Below, in pieces: positions 53,348 through 60,699 of a stretch of 64,000 bases of DNA. The translations under genes and the position numbers were made by a program. The stretch's first letter is position 1; each line of letters starts with the position of its first letter. The notes beneath the pieces were generated by a model, which saw nothing but the letters and a program-made list of their open reading frames with translations, was not told where the DNA came from and did no database searches. The stretch spans positions 1,579,001-1,643,000 of the forward strand of contig NZ_CP068230.1 of the NCBI RefSeq assembly GCF_009183365.2. Direction: 5' to 3'. The DNA comes from Shewanella algae (GTDB lineage Bacteria > Pseudomonadota > Gammaproteobacteria > Enterobacterales > Shewanellaceae).

Positions 53348-53639
53348 TTGGGGCTTTCCCAAGTACTATTTCTATTGGATTTGGGGATGAGCTGTTCGGC
53401 CATTAGAACAACTTCAGCTGCCGGCTCGTCGCATACGCCGTTAATTGTTTGGAACGAGACTCTATTGATTCACATATCAACGGGCGTGCAATCGAGTAAC
53501 CCATGGCCAAACAACCAAGTTGGCTGATTGGATTGATAAAAAGGGCATAAACCGTGTGGATAAAGCCATTCGCCGCTATTGAGCCAGATTGGGGGATTGC
53601 CTACAATATTGCGAGTTTTATTTACCCAAGATGAAGATT

Positions 53640-53888
53640 ATGACCGATACCAAAGTACCACCCGCTCTGCCGGATCGCCTTTCTATCAACCCACGCAGCC
53701 CACACCATGTGGCCGAAGTGTTTGAGTTCGATGTGGGCATTCGCATCAATGGCAAAGAGCGCAATGACGTGGAAGAATACTGCATCAGCGAAGGCTGGAT
53801 TAAAGTCGCCTCTCACAAAGCGCTCGACCGCCGCGGCCAGCCCCTGCTAATGACCATCAAAGGCACAGTAGAAGCTTTTTATAAGTAA
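53640..53888 (+). CDS. DUF3297 family protein
   Basis: An 82-residue protein of the DUF3297 family: PDRLSINPRSPHHVAEVFEF, then VGIRINGKERNDVEEYCISE and VASHKALDRRGQPLLMTIKG. The start is ATG 53640; ATG 53631 in the same frame would add three residues. It is small, acidic-basic balanced, with no membrane segment. Function is not known to me. It stands alone between katG and the island, with its own terminator. Confidence 0.85.
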   Translation: MTDTKVPPALPDRLSINPRSPHHVAEVFEFDVGIRINGKERNDVEEYCISEGWIKVASHKALDRRGQPLLMTIKGTVEAFYK

Positions 53889-53911
53889 GCTTATCTGCCA
53901 ATTAACCCCTG

Positions 53912-53941
53912 AGGGCTATCCGTAAGGATGGCCCTTTTTTG
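53912..53941 (+). terminator. Terminator after the DUF3297 gene
   Basis: A nine-pair stem (53913-53921 with 53926-53934) containing one G-T pair, a GTAA loop and a run of six T. It lies 24 bases after the DUF3297 stop. Confidence 0.9.
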
Positions 53942-54506
53942 TTACTTGGAAATTGAACTGCCAAGGTCACAGACCTTCGGGAGTACTGCCAAACCGTGAG
54001 CTGGAAGCGGTTGTAGCTGTCAACTAATTCCGGACAGTAAGTTAAACCTATCCCCGGTTTGAACAGGAGTAACTTATTCCCACCATTATCTATCCTGCCA
54101 CTAGGGCCATTTGTTGGTGTGAGGTTCTCAACTGGGCAGTAGTTAACTTGCAGAGGAACGGTCATCCCGCCGATAGTAATGCCACTTGCAGTAACTTATT
54201 GGAGAACATTGGGAACTAAAATTGAACACGTGGGCAATCGGTGGACAAAACCAAAAGAAAAAGGGTTAGCATTTCTGCTAACCCTTTGTTTTATTTGGTG
54301 GGGCGGCGTCATCTGAATTTGCTTTTTATCTTTTTGTTTTTAAATGATTTATAGTGATTTGACTTTATCTTTGGTACACCATTTGGAATACCAAGTCTTA
54401 ATGTGCACTACTCTTTCAAATTTCTATTGATTTTTAATTAGTTATGAAGAACTCTCCTTTTGGAATTGAGTTCAGCATCCTAAACGTTGATTTGGTTACT
54501 TTGGGG
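53942..54506. other. Non-coding boundary between core and island
   Basis: About 565 bases with no supported gene. It holds an 11-bp direct repeat (AGTAACTTATT at 54068 and 54190), the bidirectional terminator at 54260, and AT-rich sequence up to the end of the minus-strand RHH gene. It is the likely left edge of the mobile island; no attachment repeat can be fixed because the right end is outside the window. Confidence 0.5.
54256..54293. terminator. Strong bidirectional terminator at the island's left side
   Basis: A 12-bp perfect stem (54260-54271 with 54276-54287) with a TTTC loop. T-rich tracts lie on both sides: GTTTTATTT on the plus strand and TTTTTCTTTT on the minus. No intact gene ends right at it, so it may belong to a deleted gene or insulate the island. 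Confidence 0.85.
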
Positions 54507-55217
54507 CTACTTGCTGAAAGCAGAGTAGTATAACTTTGTTGCCTCAATCAACTTTTGAGTATCAATATATTGGTCTCGCTCATTTGCTAAATAGATAAGA
54601 TCGTAAAGTGTGGCGATGCAGTGCGTTAGATCATCATTTTGCACTTGTAATTCTTGGATTGCTTGAGAGTCTTTCTCTGTAGTTGGTGGCCTTTTCAACC
54701 GAAGCTCCAGTTTCTTATGTTCAAGGGCCATTTGCTTGATTAGATTTTTTTCTGCCTTTTTGGCTTTTAGCTCTTGTTTAGACGCTAAGAACTTTTCATA
54801 CCCACCGTTTATCAACAGTGTAAGGATTTCCGCTTTCTTCTGCCCACGGCACATTTCGTCAAGTTGATTTAACACGGCTTTGGGCATGCTGACTGACAGA
54901 GTACCAATTTTCTTTTCCTTGCGATGTCGCATTACACGCCAAGCGTTCCCCATCGCTCGGGAAAGATTCTTGATGTCACTGGCACTTAAATGATGAGCCT
55001 GAATGTGATTTAAGAGTACAAGTTTAATGTTCTCCATACTGGGCGAGCACTCAGTAATCTGGATTTGTTTTTGCTTTAACAGATAGCGCCTGACCCACTC
55101 TCGCGCAGCAGGCGTGTCTACATTGAGAAAATCGAATCGTTTAAGGATATCTGGAGATGATAATTGGTGGTCTTTCAACATAAAAAGTAGCCCAAGCTGA
55201 GTTATTACATGTAACAT
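54507..55217 (-). CDS. Ribbon-helix-helix and coiled-coil protein, probable autoregulator
   Basis: A 236-residue basic protein. Residues about 105-143 (GTLSVSMPKAVLNQLDEMCR, then QKKAEILTLLINGGYEKF) fit a ribbon-helix-helix DNA-binding domain. A Lys/Glu-rich coiled coil follows (about 145-195), and the C-terminal helix ends ATKLYYSAFSK. The frame opens at 55217, but a palindromic operator (55210-55230) covers that ATG. ATG 55181, twelve codons in, may be the real start; neither has a clear ribosome site. It is divergent from the winged-helix gene at 55309. The regulator role is inferred; I do not recognise the protein. Confidence 0.65.
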   Translation of the reverse strand: MLHVITQLGLLFMLKDHQLSSPDILKRFDFLNVDTPAAREWVRRYLLKQKQIQITECSPSMENIKLVLLNHIQAHHLSASDIKNLSRAMGNAWRVMRHRKEKKIGTLSVSMPKAVLNQLDEMCRGQKKAEILTLLINGGYEKFLASKQELKAKKAEKNLIKQMALEHKKLELRLKRPPTTEKDSQAIQELQVQNDDLTHCIATLYDLIYLANERDQYIDTQKLIEATKLYYSAFSK

Positions 55218-55230
55218 AACATGTGTTACA
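55210..55230. promoter_or_regulatory. Palindromic operator in the divergent RHH/winged-helix promoter region
   Basis: TGTAACA at 55210-55216 and TGTTACA at 55224-55230 form a 7-bp inverted repeat with a seven-base spacer, and two overlapping ACATGT palindromes (55207-55212, 55219-55224) sit on it. The site lies in the region between the two divergent island genes. It is well suited as a binding site for the RHH protein or the winged-helix protein. Confidence 0.65.
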
Positions 55231-55308
55231 TTTGCTGAACAATGGCTGTTTTATTGAGTTTTATGTGGTATATCTGACCAAACATATAGGCAAACCATAA
55301 TTCAGTAG

Positions 55309-56733
55309 ATGCATCTCTTAAACTCAATGACTGGTGCTTCACCAGAAACTAGGTTTGTCCTGTTTGCTTGTGCTGCTCGTCTCGGTCATGCCTTTCAATC
55401 AGGGGTAATGGATGAGCTCGCAGCTCATTTGGGGATATCGAAACGCCATCTTGGAGTAGCTTTAGATTACTTGGTGAGGGAGGGATATCTTTGGAAAATA
55501 AAGAGCCCTTCTGATGCGCTTGAAGGTGACCGGAGAAAAGTTCGTTTCTACTATTATCTCACTCCCGAAGCGAGGCTAATGTGGTCTGTATGGACCGCCG
55601 AGGAGTGTAGCTGGAAGGATGAAATTGACCATGTACTCAGTCTTCCAAAATCAGTTGAGGCCGCTGGTTCTAAAAAACGGGTAGCCATAACTGTGCAAAT
55701 GCGGTTGGTCTGGATAGCACTATTAATGGCGTCCAACAGGGCTGGATATGTTGTCGGTGTTGACTTTGGTACCTTAAGCAAGATGCTGGGAATGTCAAAA
55801 GAGCAGTTTTACCGAGCGGCTAAGGCATTATCCCGCAAAGGTGTAGTATCAATTGCAGTAAGCCACTTAGCACGCACTCCTCTGTTTGGACCAACACCTC
55901 CTGTATACAAACTCCAACCTCAGTCGACAAAATGGAAATTAATAAAGTTGGGGGTTTCGCTCGGGGATAGTCAATTAGCCCCTCTTAGATTCTTATTTAA
56001 GCTTGAGGATTTTTATCTGAAGGCTGCAAAGCATTCGCGAAAAGGACGATTGCCTTCCCAGTCATCTTATTTGCCAGATCATAGATATTTTGAATTAGCG
56101 AAGATTTTTCATAATCAGAAGCTTCGGGCCTTGGTTTACCATGTTTGCAGGTCGGCAATTTTTTTACTCGCCCCATGCTATTCATCGATTAGTGAACGAG
56201 CTGATTTACAGGATGAGCCTAATCAGACGAGGAGAGACTCGGAAGTAGCGCTACGTGAGCAGGTTATGTCTATATTAGCCAATGGCTTGTCTTCCATGGA
56301 TATGAAGAACTTTGCAAAGGCGAACAAGAAGCAGATAGTAGATGAATCATCTGATGTTGACGGCGCTTATTGGCTTGGAGTGTTTACCCTCCGTGAGTTG
56401 ACGAACGAGGTGGCCAATTTAGTCCAACTAGTCTCACGGCAATTGCGAGTATTTGTTGGCTGTTTGGGTGGCGAACTACGTGTGTTGGAACACCAAAAGA
56501 ATGAGCATATGGCCACTATATTACACGATCAGGCTGTATCTTTTTTGGAGCTTCACACAGAGCCAGGAAAAGAGCCGAAGCAGGTATGGGTCACTTCCTG
56601 CGTGTTGAGTGTGCTTGTTCCTAATGAAGAAAAATACGACAACTGCTTGGTGTTAGGTGATGTGTTGTTGATGACTAACTCCAGAGTGACTCATCCTTCC
56701 ATTCAGCAAGTGGACAAGCTCATTTGTTACTGA
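55309..56733 (+). CDS. Unrecognised 474-residue protein with winged-helix-like regions
   Basis: I do not recognise this protein. Two winged-helix-like segments are visible: GVMDELAAHLGISKRHLGVALDYLVREGYL (about residues 32-62) and VGVDFGTLSKMLGMSKEQFYRAAKALSRKGVV (about 148-180), each with a helix-turn-helix pattern. The remainder is helical and ends with an OB/beta-like region (SCVLSVLVPNEEKYDNCLVLGDVLLMTNSR). The start is ATG 55309; ATG 55327 is also possible. It is divergent from the RHH gene across the palindromic operator and lies upstream of the Gp2-like replication protein gene. A regulator or replication-related DNA-binding protein of the island is plausible. Confidence 0.7.
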   Translation: MHLLNSMTGASPETRFVLFACAARLGHAFQSGVMDELAAHLGISKRHLGVALDYLVREGYLWKIKSPSDALEGDRRKVRFYYYLTPEARLMWSVWTAEECSWKDEIDHVLSLPKSVEAAGSKKRVAITVQMRLVWIALLMASNRAGYVVGVDFGTLSKMLGMSKEQFYRAAKALSRKGVVSIAVSHLARTPLFGPTPPVYKLQPQSTKWKLIKLGVSLGDSQLAPLRFLFKLEDFYLKAAKHSRKGRLPSQSSYLPDHRYFELAKIFHNQKLRALVYHVCRSAIFLLAPCYSSISERADLQDEPNQTRRDSEVALREQVMSILANGLSSMDMKNFAKANKKQIVDESSDVDGAYWLGVFTLRELTNEVANLVQLVSRQLRVFVGCLGGELRVLEHQKNEHMATILHDQAVSFLELHTEPGKEPKQVWVTSCVLSVLVPNEEKYDNCLVLGDVLLMTNSRVTHPSIQQVDKLICY

Positions 56734-56894
56734 TTTAGTGAGCTTCCCAAGCTTTGCTGATTCGGATTAGTAGTATATTAACAATAAAGGGGATTCTATT
56801 TAGTATGCGTTTATTGGAAAGGGTATCTAGCAAGCAACAGTAAAACTCTACTGGCAGTAGTCATCATGTGAATCAATCACGAAGGATGACTATC

Positions 56895-57506
56895 ATGTTC
56901 CATTTAAACGCTTTCTCAGCCATAGCCAATCGCTCCCTTTGGATTCCCGAGTACCTTGAGATTATTGAAAGGACACTGGATTTATCTTTGGCGCAATTTA
57001 ACCGAGTGTGTGTGCTGAGATTTGACCTAAGGTTTCCTGAGTCAGAACAGTACTGTGACCCTAGGGTAATCTCCCGTTTTATTGACTCATTCAAAGCCCA
57101 TATAACGCCATGGGATCGACAGCGAGCCAGCGAACATCCAATAGGTTTTGGCTATGTTTGGTGCCGGGAGAAAGAGACCTCGCAGAACTGGCATTATCAC
57201 GTGGCATTCGTTTTCAACAAGGATGCTGTCTGTGGCTTTGGACAGACAGTGTTTGGCAGGAGTAACACCTATAACCGAATATTGAAGGCTTGGGCCAGTG
57301 CGATTGGGGTTCCAGTGGATAATGCTATTGGGCTGGTTCATGTCTGTGAGAACGGCGTGTATTGGCTAGATAGAAATTCAGATGAGTTCCCTCTGCAATA
57401 CCAGGCTGTGATGCAGCGCTGCAGTTACCTCGCAAAGGCGGCTACTAAGGACATCTACGATGGTTGCCGCAATATAGGTTCGAGTCAGCAGTTGTTTATG
57501 GGATGA
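56895..57506 (+). CDS. Inovirus Gp2 / YagK-YfjJ family HUH-like protein
   Basis: A 203-residue protein of the Inovirus_Gp2 (YagK/YfjJ) type. R-x-D-x-R occurs at 42-46 (LRFDLRFP). The His-Tyr-His pair at residues 100-102 (QNWHYHVAFVF) is the HUH metal-binding motif. A Tyr at 178 followed by Lys at 181 (RCSYLAKAATKD) fits the nicking Tyr region. Such proteins start rolling-circle-type replication in filamentous phages and occur in the E. coli CP4-6 and CP4-57 elements. ATG 56895 with AAGGA upstream is chosen; GTG 56868 and ATG 56886 are longer options. The frame stays open after the TGA to 57680. Confidence 0.85.
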   Translation: MFHLNAFSAIANRSLWIPEYLEIIERTLDLSLAQFNRVCVLRFDLRFPESEQYCDPRVISRFIDSFKAHITPWDRQRASEHPIGFGYVWCREKETSQNWHYHVAFVFNKDAVCGFGQTVFGRSNTYNRILKAWASAIGVPVDNAIGLVHVCENGVYWLDRNSDEFPLQYQAVMQRCSYLAKAATKDIYDGCRNIGSSQQLFMG

Positions 57507-57511
57507 GCCGC

Positions 57512-57531
57512 ATTCAGCATCGATGCTGAAT
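57512..57531. repeat. Perfect 20-bp palindrome after the Gp2-like gene
   Basis: ATTCAGCATCGATGCTGAAT is fully self-complementary and lies six bases after the stop of the HUH protein gene. There is no T-run, so it is not a typical terminator. It might be a protein-binding or replication-linked site. Confidence 0.6.
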
Positions 57532-57721
57532 ACGCAAAGATGATCGCTCAATTTTATAAGTGGAGCATTCCATTCAGTACCGGTCATTGTTTTGTTGGCT
57601 TTGCTGGTGTTTTTTGCAGACGTGACGATAAAGACGTTGTTGATCATCTTTTCGTTATCGAAGAGCCATTATTGACCTAACAATGTTTACCATCCCCATG
57701 TCATCGACACAAATATTGAAG

Positions 57722-57757
57722 TGGCTCTAGGGCTTAGATATCTAAGCCCTAGAGCCA
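57722..57757. repeat. Perfect 36-bp palindrome downstream of the LRAT gene
   Basis: Bases 57722-57757 form an uninterrupted palindrome (TGGCTCTAGGGCTTAGAT and its exact reverse complement). It is five bases from the LRAT-domain stop codon. Without a loop it can make a cruciform or an 18-bp hairpin; neither strand has a U-rich tail, although it could still end both the minus gene and plus-strand reading. Confidence 0.85.
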
Positions 57758-57762
57758 AAGTC

Positions 57763-58488
57763 TCAATGACGTAGCCAGCTCCAGATATCCTTGCCAATAT
57801 CCACAATTGCCACAATACCGTCTCCGGTAACTTCAAGGGGTTTGACTATGGTGCAATATACAGCCGTTTCCAATGAACCTTTGACGAGTGATGTTGCAGC
57901 TTCACTATAGTTTCCTGCTCTTAAATGCCCGGAGGACGTACTCAGTGTTTCACTGGTGCCATTGATAAAAGTCTCAAGTGGTTTGGCGACCAAATCGCCT
58001 GGAGTCCCAATGGCCCTGTTCACTGCATCCGGTAACCCAATGTATTCACCGACGGCTTTGGCTGCTGTTGATGCAAGGGCAATATTGGCCAGGCTCCCTT
58101 GTGCTGCACGTTGAGCGGCACAGCCAAGCAATCCCGCTCGAGCTGTCACTTGTGCTGTGAAATGGAGGTTGTTACTGACCTGATTGGACGTTTCTGTTTC
58201 ATCGATACACCAGTTGACGAAGTGTTCACAGTTATTGCTGAGCAGGTCATAGGGCCTGCAACCCAATTGGCTTTCTGCTCGCTTCACAGCACCGTCTCTA
58301 TCATATGCAATCGCTTTGCGACGAACCTTGGCCCCACCCGAGAATTCACTCAGGCTGAGTTGCTCAACAAAACCATCTTTACGTTGATGGATAACTTGAT
58401 CATGGCCAACACACAGACCATGGTGTTCAGTCAATCCAAGCGGATCGATATTGGTAACCAGATGATCACCGGCTTTGAATTTCTTCAT
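57763..58488 (-). CDS. LRAT-domain (NlpC/P60-superfamily) protein
   Basis: A 241-residue protein with an N-terminal lecithin:retinol acyltransferase-like domain: KKFKAGDHLVTNIDPLGLTE followed by HHGLCVGHDQVIH (catalytic His 22 or 23), and LLSNNCEHFVNWC with the nucleophile Cys87. The second half (about 105-241) is Ala/Gly-rich and hydrophobic in places (ANIALASTAAKAVGEYIGLP), suggesting membrane association. Vertebrate relatives transfer acyl groups; role in bacterial islands is unknown to me. ATG 58488 has GGAG six bases upstream and is chosen over 58530. A terminator hairpin of the upstream recombinase gene abuts its ribosome site. Confidence 0.85.
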   Translation of the reverse strand: MKKFKAGDHLVTNIDPLGLTEHHGLCVGHDQVIHQRKDGFVEQLSLSEFSGGAKVRRKAIAYDRDGAVKRAESQLGCRPYDLLSNNCEHFVNWCIDETETSNQVSNNLHFTAQVTARAGLLGCAAQRAAQGSLANIALASTAAKAVGEYIGLPDAVNRAIGTPGDLVAKPLETFINGTSETLSTSSGHLRAGNYSEAATSLVKGSLETAVYCTIVKPLEVTGDGIVAIVDIGKDIWSWLRH

Positions 58489-58502
58489 GTTGTACTCCAA
58501 AT

Positions 58503-58538
58503 AAAAAGAGAGCAGCGCCCTTTTAGGCAACTGCTCTC
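58503..58538 (-). terminator. Terminator of the tyrosine recombinase gene, abutting the LRAT ribosome site
   Basis: An 8-bp stem (GAGAGCAG at 58508-58515 with CTGCTCTC at 58531-58538) and, on the minus strand, a TTTTTAT tail. It lies 20 bases after the recombinase stop; the GGAG and ATG of the LRAT gene follow within 20 bases, leaving no space for a promoter between. Confidence 0.85.
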
Positions 58539-58557
58539 AAGTGGGAAAGGTTTAGGG

Positions 58558-59118
58558 TTAGATTTCCAGTTCAATAAAGTCGCGGTCTATCTGTTGTTGG
58601 GTAATGCCGATGTAACGCAGCGTGACCGCTTCCGATTGGTGCCTGAGCATACGCATCACTCGGCCAATATCCTTGCAGGACTGGTACAAGTGGTAACCGC
58701 GAGTTTTACGCATTGAGTGGGTCCCTAACGCAAGCCTGATGTCTTCACCAACGAAGGCAAAGGCTTTGGTCACGGCTCGACGACTGAGCGGCTTAGGCGC
58801 TGCATGTTGCATCTGCTGGCTACGGTAAGACTGAAACAGATAGATGTGGTCCGGGTGACGCTGGCGAATAGCGTCGATCAAAGCCTTGGTTTTGGCGTTG
58901 AGTTTAATGTCGGCTCTTTTACCGGTTTTTTGCTCAATGATGCTGAGCCTGTCACCTTGGATATCACTGAATCTGATCGCCAGTAGATCAGAGATCCGCA
59001 GCGCCAGATTAAGACCGATATTCCAGACATCAGCCATCTGCTGACCAAAGTGACGTTCAAGCAGGTAGCTGATAAGCTTGATGGTATCGCGGCTTTTCAC
59101 CGCCTCGACTTCTTTCAT
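58558..59118 (-). CDS. Minimal tyrosine recombinase (catalytic domain only)
   Basis: A 186-residue site-specific recombinase. All catalytic positions are visible: R41 (LALRISDLL), K64 (EQKTGK), H134 and R137 (GTHSMRKTRG), H160 (MLRHQSE) and Y169 (TLRYIGI). There is no room for the usual N-terminal core-binding domain, so it is FimB/FimE-like in size. The ribosome site GAGGG precedes ATG 59118. It may be the island's integrase or an inverting recombinase; it is in the middle of the visible part of the island rather than at its edge. Confidence 0.9.
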   Translation of the reverse strand: MKEVEAVKSRDTIKLISYLLERHFGQQMADVWNIGLNLALRISDLLAIRFSDIQGDRLSIIEQKTGKRADIKLNAKTKALIDAIRQRHPDHIYLFQSYRSQQMQHAAPKPLSRRAVTKAFAFVGEDIRLALGTHSMRKTRGYHLYQSCKDIGRVMRMLRHQSEAVTLRYIGITQQQIDRDFIELEI

Positions 59119-59226
59119 GGTGAAGTTCCCTCATTTGGCTATTTGATGAATATGGGAACCAGCCTCTTGCCAACCCCTATTGGGCCTGGGTTTGCTGGTG
59201 CCCACAATACCTTTTTGAGAACCACT

Positions 59227-59634
59227 TCAGTGGGCCTGCACTTTGACGACATAAGCGTCGATGGCGACATAGCTGAGGAAGTTCTTGAGCAGCAGTTGCA
59301 CCAACCCCGCGACTTCCCGCAAAGGCCGAGTTCCGTAGAAGGTGCTGTAAACCTCCTGAGCCTGAAAATGCACGTCAATCTCCCGCTCCAATTCCGGCAT
59401 GACCCGACCATAGAAAGCGAAGTCGGTAAAGTAGCTGAGTGCCCAGGCATCGCCCTGACGACTCAAACCTATCTCCACCGGATGGAAGCCACCCCGCTCG
59501 GCGTTGTAATCCGGATCGGCAAAATTGAGGGTGATAAAGCGGGCTTTCTGGGTTTGATAGTCCTTGGCGTGCATCTTTAGCAGTTCATAAAAGTCGGCGG
59601 GTAAGGTCAGAGCCTGGTACTGGATAATGTTCAT
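59227..59634 (-). CDS. DUF2787 family protein
   Basis: A 135-residue protein of the DUF2787 family: NIIQYQALTLPADFYELLK, then ITLNFADPDYNAERGGFHPVEIGLS and a final helical part VAGLVQLLLKNFLSYVAIDAY. The frame opens at 59676, inside a terminator hairpin, but ATG 59634 follows TTGGAG and is preferred. Its function is not known to me. It lies between the recombinase gene and the unknown-RadC pair, all on the minus strand. Confidence 0.8.
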   Translation of the reverse strand: MNIIQYQALTLPADFYELLKMHAKDYQTQKARFITLNFADPDYNAERGGFHPVEIGLSRQGDAWALSYFTDFAFYGRVMPELEREIDVHFQAQEVYSTFYGTRPLREVAGLVQLLLKNFLSYVAIDAYVVKVQAH

Positions 59635-59644
59635 ATCGATTCTC

Positions 59645-59682
59645 CAAAAACAAAAAGCCCGCTTGGTGGATGCCAAGCGGGC
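59645..59682 (-). terminator. Terminator directly upstream of the DUF2787 ribosome site
   Basis: A 10-bp GC-rich stem (59657-59666 with 59673-59682, GCCCGCTTGG/CCAAGCGGGC) with a six-base loop. The minus-strand tail is TTTTTGTTTTT. It is 25 bases after the stop of the unknown gene; GGAG of DUF2787 begins at the end of the T-run. Same layout as the terminator before the LRAT gene. Confidence 0.9.
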
Positions 59683-59707
59683 AGGGGATAGATAAAAGGT
59701 TTGGGAT

Positions 59708-60070
59708 TCAGCTGTGGGCGCTCCAATTCGGTTGGGTATTGGAGCCGTGATTGAAGTAGCAGCCGTTGATCACCTTAAGCCAAGGACCAAACGGCACGCC
59801 GTAAGTGTCGCAGCGCTGCAGGTAGCGACAAAAGCCGATTTCCCTGGGAATGTGACCATTCATATCTTTGTGAGACACATACAACACGGTTTTGCGCAGT
59901 GACGTTAATGGCATCACCTGGGGAGCGCCAATTACCTCGCCTGTGTCATTCAGCGGTCGCTCGAACGTGGGCAGGGTAAGCTCTCTGAGTAGATACGCCC
60001 GCAATTCAGGGAATGCCTGACAGGCTTCAGCCACCGCAGCCTGCGAAAAGCTGTCGGTAAACTCAATCAT
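59708..60070 (-). CDS. Unrecognised 120-residue protein coupled to radC
   Basis: No family recognised. A soluble protein: IEFTDSFSQAAVAEACQAFP at the start, then LRAYLLRELTLPTFERPLND, and a basic, Cys/Tyr-containing C-terminal half (IGFCRYLQRCDTYGVPFGPW, then NGCYFNHGSNTQPNW). The frame opens at 60151, but ATG 60070 overlaps the radC stop by eight bases with GGAGGGAAGG in front and is clearly the start. Coupling implies joint expression with the RadC-type protein. Confidence 0.75.
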   Translation of the reverse strand: MIEFTDSFSQAAVAEACQAFPELRAYLLRELTLPTFERPLNDTGEVIGAPQVMPLTSLRKTVLYVSHKDMNGHIPREIGFCRYLQRCDTYGVPFGPWLKVINGCYFNHGSNTQPNWSAHS

Positions 60071-60554
60071 GGTGCCTTCCCTCCAGCCAACCTCGCTCCG
60101 CAAACGACACACATTGGTCGCCCACCACAATGTGGTCCAGCACTGGCACATCTATGGTACCGAGAGCGTTGATTAACCGCTCGGTGATACGCCTGTCGGC
60201 CTGAGAAGGTTCGGCAACACCGGAAGGGTGGTTGTGAGTGAGGATAACTGCCGCTGCATTGCAGCTCAGTACCGCTTTAACAACTTCCCTGGGATAAACA
60301 CTGGCAGCATCAATCGTGCCGTAAAACAGCTCGGTGAACTCAATTAATCTGTGCTGGCTGTCCAGCATCATGACCGCGAATACCTCGCGCTCATGTTGAT
60401 GCAACTTGAAGCGCAGAAAGTCCATGGTAGCGCTTGGGTTGGTGAATACGTCACCTCTAACATAGCGCTCGGCGATGATGCCGGCCGCGGTTTCGAGGAT
60501 TTGACTGGATGTGTGAGACCAGTTGTTGCTGGGTGCAGAAATGGTTCTGTGCAT
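60063..60554 (-). CDS. RadC-family JAB/MPN-domain protein
   Basis: A 163-residue member of the RadC (YkfG/YeeS/YfjY) family common in mobile islands. The JAMM metal site is complete: H107 and H109 in LTHNHPSGVAEPSQAD and D120. The conserved E is in the preceding strand (IEFTELFYGTIDAASVYPRE). The helix-hairpin-helix part of chromosomal RadC is absent. The family is not proven to act in repair; biochemical role unclear. It begins the minus-strand unit radC-unknown, divergent from alpA. Confidence 0.9.
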   Translation of the reverse strand: MHRTISAPSNNWSHTSSQILETAAGIIAERYVRGDVFTNPSATMDFLRFKLHQHEREVFAVMMLDSQHRLIEFTELFYGTIDAASVYPREVVKAVLSCNAAAVILTHNHPSGVAEPSQADRRITERLINALGTIDVPVLDHIVVGDQCVSFAERGWLEGRHHD

Positions 60555-60699
60555 ATCGCCTCCTTGATGATGACTCTGGTTTATGCACAGGGGTGATATA
60601 TATCTGAAAATGTTTCGAAAAGCGGGCTGCAGAGTGGATGCGGAAAAGTTAAAAATTACTGACAGCGCTTATGTGATGAGTCAATAACAGGAGCTCATC

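Noticed and set aside
53309..53527. 72-codon plus-strand frame after katG
   Set aside because: The katG terminator lies inside its first codons, and the sequence is otherwise unremarkable.
53902..54165. 87-codon minus-strand frame after the DUF3297 gene
   Set aside because: It runs through the DUF3297 terminator, has no recognisable motif and no good ribosome site.
54296..54318. TGGTGGGGCGGCG as the 3' end of a minus-strand tRNA or tmRNA (attachment site)
   Set aside because: Only the first few bases fit a CCA-acceptor end; no T-arm or anticodon arm follows, and no matching copy is seen elsewhere in the window.
57722..59682. Integron attC sites
   Set aside because: The hairpins are short (or perfectly symmetric) with terminator-like T-runs and lack the paired R/L boxes and bulges of attC; no IntI-type integrase is present.
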